From an uncultured Oligoflexia bacterium (GTDB taxonomy: Bacteria > Bdellovibrionota > Bacteriovoracia > Bacteriovoracales > Bacteriovoracaceae), in NCBI GenBank assembly GCA_950060715.1, contig CATLVA010000032.1:1-9659 (forward strand): a stretch of DNA of 9,659 nt, given 5' to 3'. Each line of letters begins with the position of its first letter. Position 1 is the first letter of the stretch. Made by a program: the position numbers and the translations under genes. The notes beneath the pieces are model-generated. The model searched no databases, had not been told where the DNA came from, and saw only the letters and a program-made list of their open reading frames with translations. This document shows, piece by piece, positions 1-7,800 of this stretch.

Positions 1-175
1 CGCAAAAAATCTTTGGTCCTCCTAGAGCACCCGTCATAAAGTCTGATTGCTGAGAAGTAATGATTTCTTGGTCGATATTGCGAAATAATTTACTAAACCA
101 CGGATCATCATAGATCTTTTCATAGAGAAGTTTCGATACTTTGAATGTCCATTCTTTTAATTCTGAATCTGTCAC
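1..175 (-). CDS. Truncated haemoglobin (group I type), N-terminal part, cut by window edge
   Basis: Reading the minus strand from a GTG at 175 gives 58 codons with no stop, running off the window edge. The protein has the helix B to E pattern of bacterial truncated globins (Pfam Bac_globin): LYEKIYDDPWFSKLF (residues 16-30 plus F31) followed by QQSDFMTGALGGP (42-54). By alignment from memory with mycobacterial trHbN, Tyr18 is TyrB10, Phe31 is PheCD1 and Gln43 is GlnE11, a pairing typical of group I proteins that bind O2 and detoxify NO. The proximal histidine lies beyond the window. The start is uncertain. The frame is open up to a stop at 236-238 and contains no ATG before the globin core; GTG 175 is the best standard start but has no visible Shine-Dalgarno sequence, and an ATT at 221-223 is the main alternative. 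The gene is divergent from the small secreted-protein gene at 241. The family call is fairly sure; the start is not. Confidence 0.8.
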   Translation of the reverse strand, partial: MTDSELKEWTFKVSKLLYEKIYDDPWFSKLFRNIDQEIITSQQSDFMTGALGGPKIFC

Positions 176-194
176 GGGAAGCTGATCGGAAGAT

Positions 195-223
195 TTGTCA
201 GGATCAATTAAATTTTGGAGAAT
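195..223 (+). promoter_or_regulatory. Possible sigma70-type promoter for the small secreted protein gene
   Basis: TTGTCA (195-200, 5 of 6 to consensus) is followed after 17 bases by GAGAAT (218-223, 4 of 6). Transcription would begin near 230, giving a leader of only about 11 bases that still includes part of the AGGA ribosome binding site at 231-234. The short leader makes this a weak call. Confidence 0.25.
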
Positions 224-240
224 GAAAAAAAGGAATTATT

Positions 241-594
241 ATGAAATTCAAGCTCTTAGCCTTGCTATTTTTATCACCTACAGTCTTCGCTATTGATCGA
301 ATAGAATGCACCGGAAGTGGGATTGATCTTGGGTTAAATTACTGGGGAAGCAATACTTCAAATACTCCTGTGGTACTTAATTATCGTGACCAAAACGGTC
401 GTCGGATAAGAGATCAATTCACAATGTTTAAAGTGAACTCTAGAAGTTCAACCTTAAGGTTTTCTAGTGCAGGTCGCTCACTGGAGATTGATATATGGCC
501 AGATACTGAAATTAGAAGCCTGAGAAGATATTCGGCAATTTTTCGAGACCAAGTTCTAGGGTTTAATAGAATTTCATGTATTTACCGTGATTAA
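241..594 (+). CDS. Small secreted protein of unknown function
   Basis: This 117-residue protein starts with a clear Sec signal peptide: Lys2 and Lys4, a hydrophobic core, and a probable cleavage site after VFA (residues 15-17), leaving a mature domain of about 100 residues. The mature part is rich in polar and aromatic residues in alternating patterns, suggesting a small all-beta domain. It holds just two cysteines, Cys23 near the new N terminus and Cys113 near the C terminus, well placed for a disulfide that would close the domain. The start is well supported: AGGA at 231-234 lies six bases before the ATG, and the signal peptide begins at Met1. The next gene on this strand begins 71 bases later, with no obvious terminator between. 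I do not recognise a family. It is periplasmic or exported, function unknown. Confidence 0.75.
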   Translation: MKFKLLALLFLSPTVFAIDRIECTGSGIDLGLNYWGSNTSNTPVVLNYRDQNGRRIRDQFTMFKVNSRSSTLRFSSAGRSLEIDIWPDTEIRSLRRYSAIFRDQVLGFNRISCIYRD

Positions 595-635
595 AATCTA
601 ATTTTTTCGCTAGATCCTGAGTTATTTACTAAAGA

Positions 636-665
636 ATTGGCCCGATTTGATCGATAATATAGTTA
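636..665 (+). promoter_or_regulatory. Candidate -10 region just before the lipoprotein ATG
   Basis: GATAAT at 653-658 matches five of six bases of the sigma70 -10 consensus. The hexamer 17 bases upstream (630-635, TAAAGA) matches the -35 consensus poorly. The -10 ends seven bases before the ATG at 666, so transcription would begin at or beside the first base of the start codon. No Shine-Dalgarno-like sequence is present in the 20 bases before that ATG, which fits a leaderless message. Confidence 0.35.
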
Positions 666-2303
666 ATGAAAGTTTTCATTCTAGGCCTATTCTTAATTTC
701 GATCGTTAGTTGCGAGACTAAAGACTACGATGAATATCCAACTTCTGCGTATGTTGAAGGAGAAACTAGTGCGGTATTTTCCTCTAGCAAAAGCTTCAAT
801 GGTCTTAGCGGAATAACTTCTGTGACAGATACTTCTGCACTTTTATATTGGACTGATAGTGATGATGCTCAAGAATACTATATCTATGATGTAACTGACG
901 GAATCATCCAACTTATTGATCGGGTTGAAGCTCCTGCATCCTATTACTCTGCAACGAAGCTAAAAAGTGGACAGTCTTATAGTTTTCTTGTGAGGATGAA
1001 AGATGATGATTCGCTGATTGACTCAAATGAAAAATCTGTGACAATTACAACTAATAGTCAGCCTGATACACCAACTATTACTTTAAATTACAATGACGAT
1101 AATTTTACTTATGCATACGACATAAGAAAAAATCCCTATATTCAAGTTACCAATCTTCGTCCAAGCGATACTGTGAAGATTTATACTGACTCAGCTTGTA
1201 GTGATGCTAACTTAGTAGGAAGTGCAACGACAGAAAACACGGTGGCAGATGTAAAAGTTGATGAACTTACAAGCTTTGGCTCTTATGAGTTTTACGCCAA
1301 AACGACCAATGTAAATGGAGTTGACTCAGACTGTACGACAACAGCTCTAGATTATGAATTTCTAGAGTGTCCGGATGGTTATATAAAAGTACCGGCTGAT
1401 TCGGGTAATGAGTATGTGGCCAACGATTTTTGCGTAATGCAGTTTGAGGCTAAACCTTGGTACGATATTCCAAGTTATGGACTTGCAAATTCAAGTGATG
1501 TTTATGGTCTCAACAGCTACGGTTGTAATGAGTATAGTTGTTCCACTGAAAATTGGGGAACTTCTTTTTTTAAGCCAGGAAGTTATGAGGGATCATCTGG
1601 TTCAGTGCACAGACCTTGGCGAAGATTAGATATGCAAACAGCTAAAGACGAATGTCGCTCTTTAGGAGAAGGTTATGACCTTATAAACATCTATGAGTGG
1701 ATGACTATCGCTCGAAATGTTGAAGCAGTGCCCAGCAATTGGGATAGTGGGATTGTTGGATCTGGTTGCATGTTTAGAGGAAATGTTGGAATTGATGATA
1801 GCTGTGGATATAAATTAACTGATAGCAGTGGTCTTCGGGATGTCGATGGAAGAGCCGAGGCGGATCGAACAGGAACTGCGCTTACTGCGAAACTTACTCT
1901 TTCAAACGGACAAAATATTTGGGATTTCGCTGGAAATCTATCTGAGTGGGTTGATTTTGGGAGTGAAGATCAAGACGATGTACAAATTGGACCTGAGGAC
2001 TGTAATGATTCTTGGAGTGAATATGGCAGTCAAGAGATGTGCGATATTGAACCAGATGGTGATAGTGACCTAGACGAAATTTACTATTCACCAGGAAACC
2101 CAGCTAGTGTTGCAACGGCAAACTATAATTCGGACTATGGCCTAGGTCAGTTCGAGGGTGGAACTGGTGGAGCTACTCTTCGCGGAGGAAGTTATAAAAC
2201 GGGAATTTACGCAGGCGCTTTTGCCATTAGCTTTTCAGCTTATGATGATATGACATTCAAAGACGTAGGATTCCGTTGTGTTTATCGCCCTTATCAAGAT
2301 TAA
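666..2303 (+). CDS. Surface lipoprotein with FN3-like region and degenerate FGE/SUMF1-fold domain
   Basis: This 545-residue protein opens with a type II signal peptide ending in the lipobox I-V-S-C, so Cys16 is the likely lipidated residue. A fibronectin type III-like domain follows at about 45-130, then a second beta-sandwich-like segment at about 133-232. The C-terminal half (about 234-545) has the landmarks of the formylglycine-generating enzyme/sulfatase-modifying-factor fold, a C-type-lectin relative: a Cys-rich entry (Cys235, Cys256), the WRRLDMQTAKDECRSLG helix (318-334), IWDFAGNLSEWVDF (418-431), LRGGSY (505-510) and VGFRC (534-538). True FGE has two active-site cysteines soon after its GGS motif; here the segment KTGIYAG (511-517) has none, so enzyme activity is unlikely. 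Such folds also serve as binding modules, so a role in adhesion or ligand recognition at the cell surface is inferred. Met1 is fixed by the signal peptide despite the missing Shine-Dalgarno. The 3' end overlaps the convergent gene by four bases. Confidence 0.85.
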   Translation: MKVFILGLFLISIVSCETKDYDEYPTSAYVEGETSAVFSSSKSFNGLSGITSVTDTSALLYWTDSDDAQEYYIYDVTDGIIQLIDRVEAPASYYSATKLKSGQSYSFLVRMKDDDSLIDSNEKSVTITTNSQPDTPTITLNYNDDNFTYAYDIRKNPYIQVTNLRPSDTVKIYTDSACSDANLVGSATTENTVADVKVDELTSFGSYEFYAKTTNVNGVDSDCTTTALDYEFLECPDGYIKVPADSGNEYVANDFCVMQFEAKPWYDIPSYGLANSSDVYGLNSYGCNEYSCSTENWGTSFFKPGSYEGSSGSVHRPWRRLDMQTAKDECRSLGEGYDLINIYEWMTIARNVEAVPSNWDSGIVGSGCMFRGNVGIDDSCGYKLTDSSGLRDVDGRAEADRTGTALTAKLTLSNGQNIWDFAGNLSEWVDFGSEDQDDVQIGPEDCNDSWSEYGSQEMCDIEPDGDSDLDEIYYSPGNPASVATANYNSDYGLGQFEGGTGGATLRGGSYKTGIYAGAFAISFSAYDDMTFKDVGFRCVYRPYQD

Positions 2304-3112
2304 AAAACATTAACCTGGAAATTAAGAGCATACTGAATATCTTTATGTGCAACTGTATTTTCTGAAAGTACGCCTCTTTCGTTTTTGCCTAACCATGGGT
2401 ATCCAACTCTTAGCATCGCAGCCATTTGGCGATCGATTTGTTTTCTAAGAGAGAGGTCAACGGCTACATTCTCATCGTGAGCATTATCATTTTGAAAAAT
2501 ATGATTATAGGTAAATGTTAAACCTAAATCATAACCGTATTTGAATCTATAAGTTGGAGCGACTCTTGCTCGTAGCTCATAGTTTCGACTTCTATCACCG
2601 GCGTATTCATTAAGTTGGTATTTTTTGTATCTTAAGTAGCTGTTCCAACGGCTGATGTAGAGTCCACCCAAAAGCTTCTTACCAAAATAAACTCTTGCTT
2701 GATAGTTTGAACCAGATCCATATTTCTCAATGAAGTGAGGGTCTTGATCTTGGTAGTATCTGAATTGATATCTAAGCTCTAATGGATCGCCTTCTTTTTC
2801 AGAAAGGTGCTTATAACGGATACGGTAATAGATCTCTTGAAGGTGATCTCTGTTTTTGCTCTCAGAGAATTTTTCAGTTCCCTGAATTTGTCTCTCCATA
2901 TAGGTGATACCAACTCCAAGTCGCATCCTATCGGTTACCCAATATTGGGGCTTTAGGGTGATGAGTGATTCCTCTCCAACCAGGTCGTAATTTTTATCTC
3001 GCTGAGAATGGATTTCGGATTCAATCTGCATGTTGAGATTTTTAAGGTTTACAGCCAAAGCAAAACCGTTAAAAGAAGAAACTAAAGTAAGTAGTAGCAG
3101 TAGTGTTTTCAT
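2300..3112 (-). CDS. Outer-membrane beta-barrel protein of unknown function
   Basis: From the ATG at 3112 this is a 270-residue protein with a classical signal peptide (MK, a leucine-rich core, cleavage after ALA at residue 20). The rest is made of alternating polar/hydrophobic stretches rich in Tyr, Arg and Phe, separated by charged turns, as in amphipathic strands of a barrel, roughly a dozen by eye. It ends in FQVNVF, with the terminal phenylalanine and alternating hydrophobics of an outer-membrane assembly signal. A start 18 bases upstream (TTG at 3130) is open, but the Shine-Dalgarno GGGGAA lies inside that extension about ten bases before ATG 3112, and the signal peptide begins at that ATG, so the shorter form is preferred. 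No cysteines are seen. It could be a small channel or a structural barrel; no specific family is recognised. The gene is divergent from the oxidoreductase at 3254. Confidence 0.8.
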   Translation of the reverse strand: MKTLLLLLTLVSSFNGFALAVNLKNLNMQIESEIHSQRDKNYDLVGEESLITLKPQYWVTDRMRLGVGITYMERQIQGTEKFSESKNRDHLQEIYYRIRYKHLSEKEGDPLELRYQFRYYQDQDPHFIEKYGSGSNYQARVYFGKKLLGGLYISRWNSYLRYKKYQLNEYAGDRSRNYELRARVAPTYRFKYGYDLGLTFTYNHIFQNDNAHDENVAVDLSLRKQIDRQMAAMLRVGYPWLGKNERGVLSENTVAHKDIQYALNFQVNVF

Positions 3113-3149
3113 ACTGGCTTTATTCCCCAAATCTAAATATTGTTCAACC

Positions 3150-3178
3150 CTTATACAGCAATCTTAAAGAGCTCTTAA
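3150..3178 (-). promoter_or_regulatory. Candidate sigma70 promoter for the beta-barrel gene
   Basis: On the minus strand TTAAGA (3178-3173, 4 of 6) is separated by 17 bases from TATAAG (3155-3150, 5 of 6). Transcription would start near 3143, giving a leader of about 30 bases that contains the GGGGAA ribosome binding site. The -35 box overlaps a 10-base perfect palindrome, AAGAGCTCTT, at 3167-3176. Confidence 0.4.
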
Positions 3179-3253
3179 CTTAAACTGGACATTTTATAAT
3201 ATTTACAAGGTTTAGAGCCTTTTCGAAGCTCTCTGTTCATCATATAAGGAGAT

Positions 3254-4846
3254 ATGCAACAGTATGATTATATTGTAATAGGATCAGGATTTGGTGGCTC
3301 AGTTTCAGCTATGAGACTTAGTGAAAAAGGCTATTCCGTAGCCGTTTTAGAAAAAGGGCGAGAGTTTCAAGCAAAAGATTTTCCTAAAACGAATTGGAGT
3401 ATTCGAAAATACCTATGGGCTCCCTTGATTAAATGTTTCGGTTTTCAAAAAATTACTTTTTTCAGAAGAGTTATGATCCTATCTGGAACAGGAGTAGGGG
3501 GAGGTTCCCTTGTCTATGCGAATACTCTGATGTTTCCACCTGATGAGTTTTTTAATAATAAAGTATGGAGTCGGTTTGAGGACTGGAAGTCGGTCCTATC
3601 TCCCTTTTATAAAACAGCAGGTTTCATGTTAGGAGTCGCATCTAATCCATGGTCACACAAGGCTGACAAAGTACTTAGAGAGGTGGCGAAGGATTTGGGT
3701 AAGGAAGACTCTGCTGAGAACGTGAAAGTTGGAGTTTATTTTGGAGATACTAATAAACAAGTAGACCCTTATTTTTCAGGTCTAGGGCCACTGCGCTCTG
3801 GATGTACTTCATGTGCCGGTTGCATGGTGGGGTGTCGATATAACGCAAAAAATACTCTAGATAAAAACTACCTCTTTTTCGCCAAAAAATTTGGAGCAAA
3901 AATTTTTCCTAAGACATTAGTGAAAAAGATCGAATTTAAAAATGATCAGTACTATATACATACCGAGAGAACGGGCTCCTGGTTTTTTAAAAAGAGGAAT
4001 ATTTTCCAATCCAGAGGAGTAGTATTTTCTGGAGGGGTTCTGGGGACGATGGATCTTCTCTTAAAGCAGAAATATCAATATCAAACAATGCCTAATATTT
4101 CAGATAAATTAGGTGAAAATATTCGTACGAATTCTGAGATGCTTTGTGGAATCACCACTAAGAATACCAAAATGAATGAAGGTGTTGCTATCAGTTCAAT
4201 TATGAATCCTGATAAAGATACCCATGTTGAGATTTGTAAGTATCCAAATGGTTCAAGCTTTATGAAGCTTTTAACCCTTCCTTACGTCAACTTTAGTAAA
4301 ACACCAACTCGTTTTTTTCGGTCTCTTGGTAAGATTATTCTTCATCCGTTAGAGTTTTTTAAAATGTATCTTTTTACTCCTTGGGCGGAAAATTCAGTCA
4401 TCTTTTTAATTATGCAGCACCTTGATAGCTCAATGAAAATGAGTTTAAAGAGGTGGCCATTTTCTCGCTTAGTGCTTGAAGATTCTCAAAAGGTTCCAGC
4501 ATTTATTCCCTCTGGCGCAAATGTTATGGAGAGGTATGCGAAGAAAGTAGATGGCTTTGCTCAATCAGCATTTCCTGAAATGTTTGATATTCCTGCGACT
4601 GCACATATTCTTGGAGGAAATCCAATGGGCAAAGATGCTAGTGAGGGTGTTGTGAGTCCTCAATTTGAACTCTTCAACTATCCCAATGCTTATGTGCTAG
4701 ATGGTTCAATTGTTCCTTGTAATATTGGAGTGAATCCAAGTTTTACCATCACGGCATTGTCTGAATACGCTATGTCTAATATTCCCGCCAAGGAAGGTAA
4801 TCAGCTGAAAAGCTTAAACCAACTTATTTCTGAGCAATCAGTTTAA
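3254..4846 (+). CDS. GMC-family FAD-dependent oxidoreductase (cholesterol oxidase-like) with CX2CX2CX3C motif
   Basis: The 530-residue protein begins with an FAD-binding Rossmann unit: YDYIVIGSGFGGSVSAMRL (4-22, GxGxxG) ending with the acidic residue in VLEKG (31-35). GTGVGGGSLVYANTL (78-92) is the second flavin-contact segment of glucose-methanol-choline oxidoreductases. The C-terminal domain carries AHILGGNPMG (450-459), VLDGSIVP (481-488) and GVNPSFTITAL (492-502); His451 and Asn493 are the likely active-site pair. The family oxidises an alcohol, often a sterol or similar hydrophobic compound; the substrate here is unknown. At 184-194 lies CTSCAGCMVGC, which resembles a 4Fe-4S ligand set. 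There is no signal peptide, so it is cytoplasmic or membrane-associated; a hydrophobic, aromatic stretch at about 338-390 could meet membrane or substrate. AAGGAG at 3246-3251 is unusually close (two bases) to the ATG, but an in-frame stop at 3245-3247 excludes an earlier start. It stands alone as an operon. Confidence 0.9.
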   Translation: MQQYDYIVIGSGFGGSVSAMRLSEKGYSVAVLEKGREFQAKDFPKTNWSIRKYLWAPLIKCFGFQKITFFRRVMILSGTGVGGGSLVYANTLMFPPDEFFNNKVWSRFEDWKSVLSPFYKTAGFMLGVASNPWSHKADKVLREVAKDLGKEDSAENVKVGVYFGDTNKQVDPYFSGLGPLRSGCTSCAGCMVGCRYNAKNTLDKNYLFFAKKFGAKIFPKTLVKKIEFKNDQYYIHTERTGSWFFKKRNIFQSRGVVFSGGVLGTMDLLLKQKYQYQTMPNISDKLGENIRTNSEMLCGITTKNTKMNEGVAISSIMNPDKDTHVEICKYPNGSSFMKLLTLPYVNFSKTPTRFFRSLGKIILHPLEFFKMYLFTPWAENSVIFLIMQHLDSSMKMSLKRWPFSRLVLEDSQKVPAFIPSGANVMERYAKKVDGFAQSAFPEMFDIPATAHILGGNPMGKDASEGVVSPQFELFNYPNAYVLDGSIVPCNIGVNPSFTITALSEYAMSNIPAKEGNQLKSLNQLISEQSV

Positions 4847-7800
4847 AAATCTCCTCCGCCAAATACGCATCTGGGTAGACTTGATAAGTCCAATAACTGA
4901 TCTTATTCGAGATTACCGTCTTGTTAATACGGTGATTTCGATTTCTATATTCTTCAATTAAAGGGATTAGAATATTGTCATTAATTTTTTGCTTGGCTTC
5001 AACAAAACTAGGGTAGTATTCATTTTTACTTGTTAGACCAAATTTTTCCATCTTTGATATTAACTCGCTTAAGTTACGATTTAATTTAAAAGCAACACCT
5101 GCAAAATACATTAATTCAGATCCAGCAGCAGTAATCCTCGTTCTTTGTAATTCACTTTGATGAGGAATTTTAACCGTATGTAGAACTTGATCGTACTTAT
5201 TTAGCAGAGCTAAGTATTGATTGTAGACACTGGGTTTTTCTTTATCCGAATTGGTAATAAGTTTTCCAATCAGTTGGTTGTTATCAAGAATTGCAAGTAG
5301 GTCCTCTTTAGATTTTACCTGATCTAAACCACCCACGAGTTTTTTTGTTTGCACCACGAGGTCAATCAAATCCTTTTTGTCTTGCTTGGCCATTGTAACA
5401 CCAGAGGTTAGCGCCACATGCATGGTTTGATTGATAGAATCTAGTTTAATTGAAGACTTTACTGGGTCTTGAGTTTGAGTCAGGTGAACGTCAAAAGCTT
5501 GTCCTGCAAGCTTAGGGTTAAGAAAAACAAGTAGGTCTTGAGAAGTAGCTTGTAGCCTTGCAATTTTCTCCATTGGATGTCCATACATTTGGTTTGCTGT
5601 TTCAGCATACATTTTACTTAAATGTTTCCCCACCATTTTTAAAAGAAGCTTTTTCATTGTTCCATTATTTAAAGCCAAGTTAGCTGCACTGGAAAGAAGC
5701 TTAGTTATGGCACGGTTAACCCAGTAAGGAGAGCTATTAACAATATTTACATTAGTTGGGATTAAGCTAATTGCTTGCGTGGAGTACTGAAGGTCTTTCA
5801 GGCTTGAATTGGCACCAACTGGCACTTCTTTTGATTCAACTTTTAAGTTTGCACTAATAGAGTAGGTATCCTCTTTTAAAGTTGATGATAACCATAACCT
5901 TCGAAAGGTTCTTTCATAGACAGCTTTTTTAATTTGCATATCAAGTTTGATCGTATTAGCACTAGTGATATCAATATTCACATTACCTACTTCAAAAAAA
6001 CTTTCGCCTTTGTTTTCTTCGGCTTGTTTTTTGATATCTACTGAATTGACCTGAGTCATTTCCGCAAGAAAATGATTGATATAATATTTGAGGTAGTCGA
6101 AATTTAGACTAAAAAGCAGGTCGACGGTGCTTTGCTCTTTACCTAGGTCATAATAGATTCCACTAAACTGAGAGTTCTCTGCGTTTCCTCCTCTGAAATA
6201 TAAATTATCAATATACTTTTGAGAACGGAGTCCATGTCCTATCGAGAATTCTAGGAACGTATTGTTTAACTCTTTTGAATAGAGGGGAGCCACACTCCAA
6301 ACTTGTAGGTTATGAGAGACATTATTAATTTTATCTACCGCGATATTTGGATCAAGTTTCATTTCAAATAGCTTACTTGCCTCATTGTAAGAAAAGATTT
6401 GTCCAATAAGGATTTCCCTTTTTTTGTTGAGGTGGTCTTGTCCTGCTTCGATGTAGGGATTGTAGAGGATATCTTTTAGCATCAAGGTGGCAAGGTCCAT
6501 ACTTCTAAGAGAGACATACTCTGAGCGAAGCTCATTTAAATAGCTTAGAATTGTATCAATCTCGGCTTGCTTTGCAGCTTCTGGATCGTCAATATTATCA
6601 GTATCTATTTTGAGAGTCGAAAGGGTATTCGCTAGGTATAGTTTAGTTAAATCAAAGAGAAAATTCTGATTCTTAGAGTTGCGGTCAAATTTTAGTTCAC
6701 TCTTTCCACTTTGAATTTTTAATTGTTTTATATCAAGCGCCAAGACTCCATTATCGGTCATTCGCGATTCGAGAAGTATTTCTACCGGATAACCTGTTTT
6801 GTCATCTTCAATTTTAGAGTCAATCTCTTTTCCAATAAGTTTTTCATTCATTTGTCCTAGAAGGTAATCTATTGGGAGATGAACTTTTCCCTTGAGAGCA
6901 ATTCCTGGAAGTTGCGGCATAAGCCATGCTTGGGCCTCAGTGAAGAGTTGATTTCCCCCTTGAAGTTCAATATCCACTAAGAAATTCATTCCTTTATTAA
7001 GAAGATCTTGAGAAATTAGTTTTGTGATGAGGGGCTTTTTTTCACTGGTTTTATCTCCACCGAGGAGAATGTTTTTATCAAGTGATAATCGTCTATCTAA
7101 ATCATAGACATAGTTTCGTAGCGCACCTTGAGCTAATTCCGTGTATTGGAGATATTCATATTCAGGATCAGCTAAATAGTTTTCATTATTTCGACTTAAA
7201 TACTTTTGAGCTTTTTGTTTGAGGTCAGATAAAAGCTTCGAGGCTTCCGATTGATAATTTTTAGGAATCTTTTTTAAGTCTATATTTTCATGCCCGAGTA
7301 ATTGCTTGAAAAAATTAGTGTTATTGATCTCCACATTATTGATGTCACTATAGGTTTGATAAAGTTCTGTTCTCACTTGGAGAAGAGTTCTTTTATCTTC
7401 CGTAAATTTGGCTTCTTGAGAGTTCAACCATTTATCAGTCGGTTTACCTTCTCCGGCGATAACTTTAAACCTAACTTCTTCTCCTTCAAACAGAGTGGGA
7501 GAGAAGCGCCATAGCCTCAAGTTGTCATAGTCGTGAGTATAAGGATTGAGTCTCGCAAATTTTGAGAGATCTAACTTAAAGTTAATTTTTCTAGTTGTGT
7601 GAAATACAACGATTCCGTTTTCATCCAACACCTCTTGGAGAATCAATTTAAAGTCGTTATCTGGAATACTCTCAGTGTGAGTTCTGTATAAGTATGTTAC
7701 TAGTTCAGAGTTAGCTAAGACTGTTTTTACTACCGATGCAATAATTTCAAAGGCTCCCAAATAGTCATCACCATCAATTTTAAATTTATGAAATGTTAAA

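Noticed and set aside
1444..2091. Open frames at 1444-1629 and 1828-2073 (plus) and 1894-2091 (minus)
   Set aside because: They lie inside the FGE-fold lipoprotein gene, have no ribosome binding sites or recognisable protein features, and look like chance frames.
2161..2300. C-terminal GGS...GFR segment as the variable region of a diversity-generating retroelement
   Set aside because: The fold type fits such targets, but there is no reverse transcriptase or template repeat in the window, and the segment is not enriched in the AAC/AAT-type codons expected of adenine mutagenesis.
1366..2303. Active sulfatase-modifying (formylglycine-generating) enzyme
   Set aside because: The two catalytic cysteines expected after GGSY are absent and the protein is a surface-type lipoprotein fused to FN3-like modules.
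3113..3130. TTG start at 3130 for the beta-barrel protein (276 residues)
   Set aside because: The Shine-Dalgarno GGGGAA lies within this extension and the signal peptide starts at the ATG at 3112.
3195..3200. TATAAT at 3195-3200 as the oxidoreductase promoter
   Set aside because: The -10 match is perfect, but no acceptable -35 hexamer lies 16-18 bases upstream (CTCTTA at 17), so in AT-rich sequence I did not list it as a promoter.
3214..3232. Inverted repeat AGAGC...GCTCT in the leader of the oxidoreductase gene
   Set aside because: Arms of five bases with a nine-base loop, and no T-run, are within chance expectation; not called as a riboswitch, terminator or operator.
7302..7514. Plus-strand open frame of 70 codons
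   Set aside because: It is antisense within the large lipoprotein gene, with no protein-like features or ribosome binding site.
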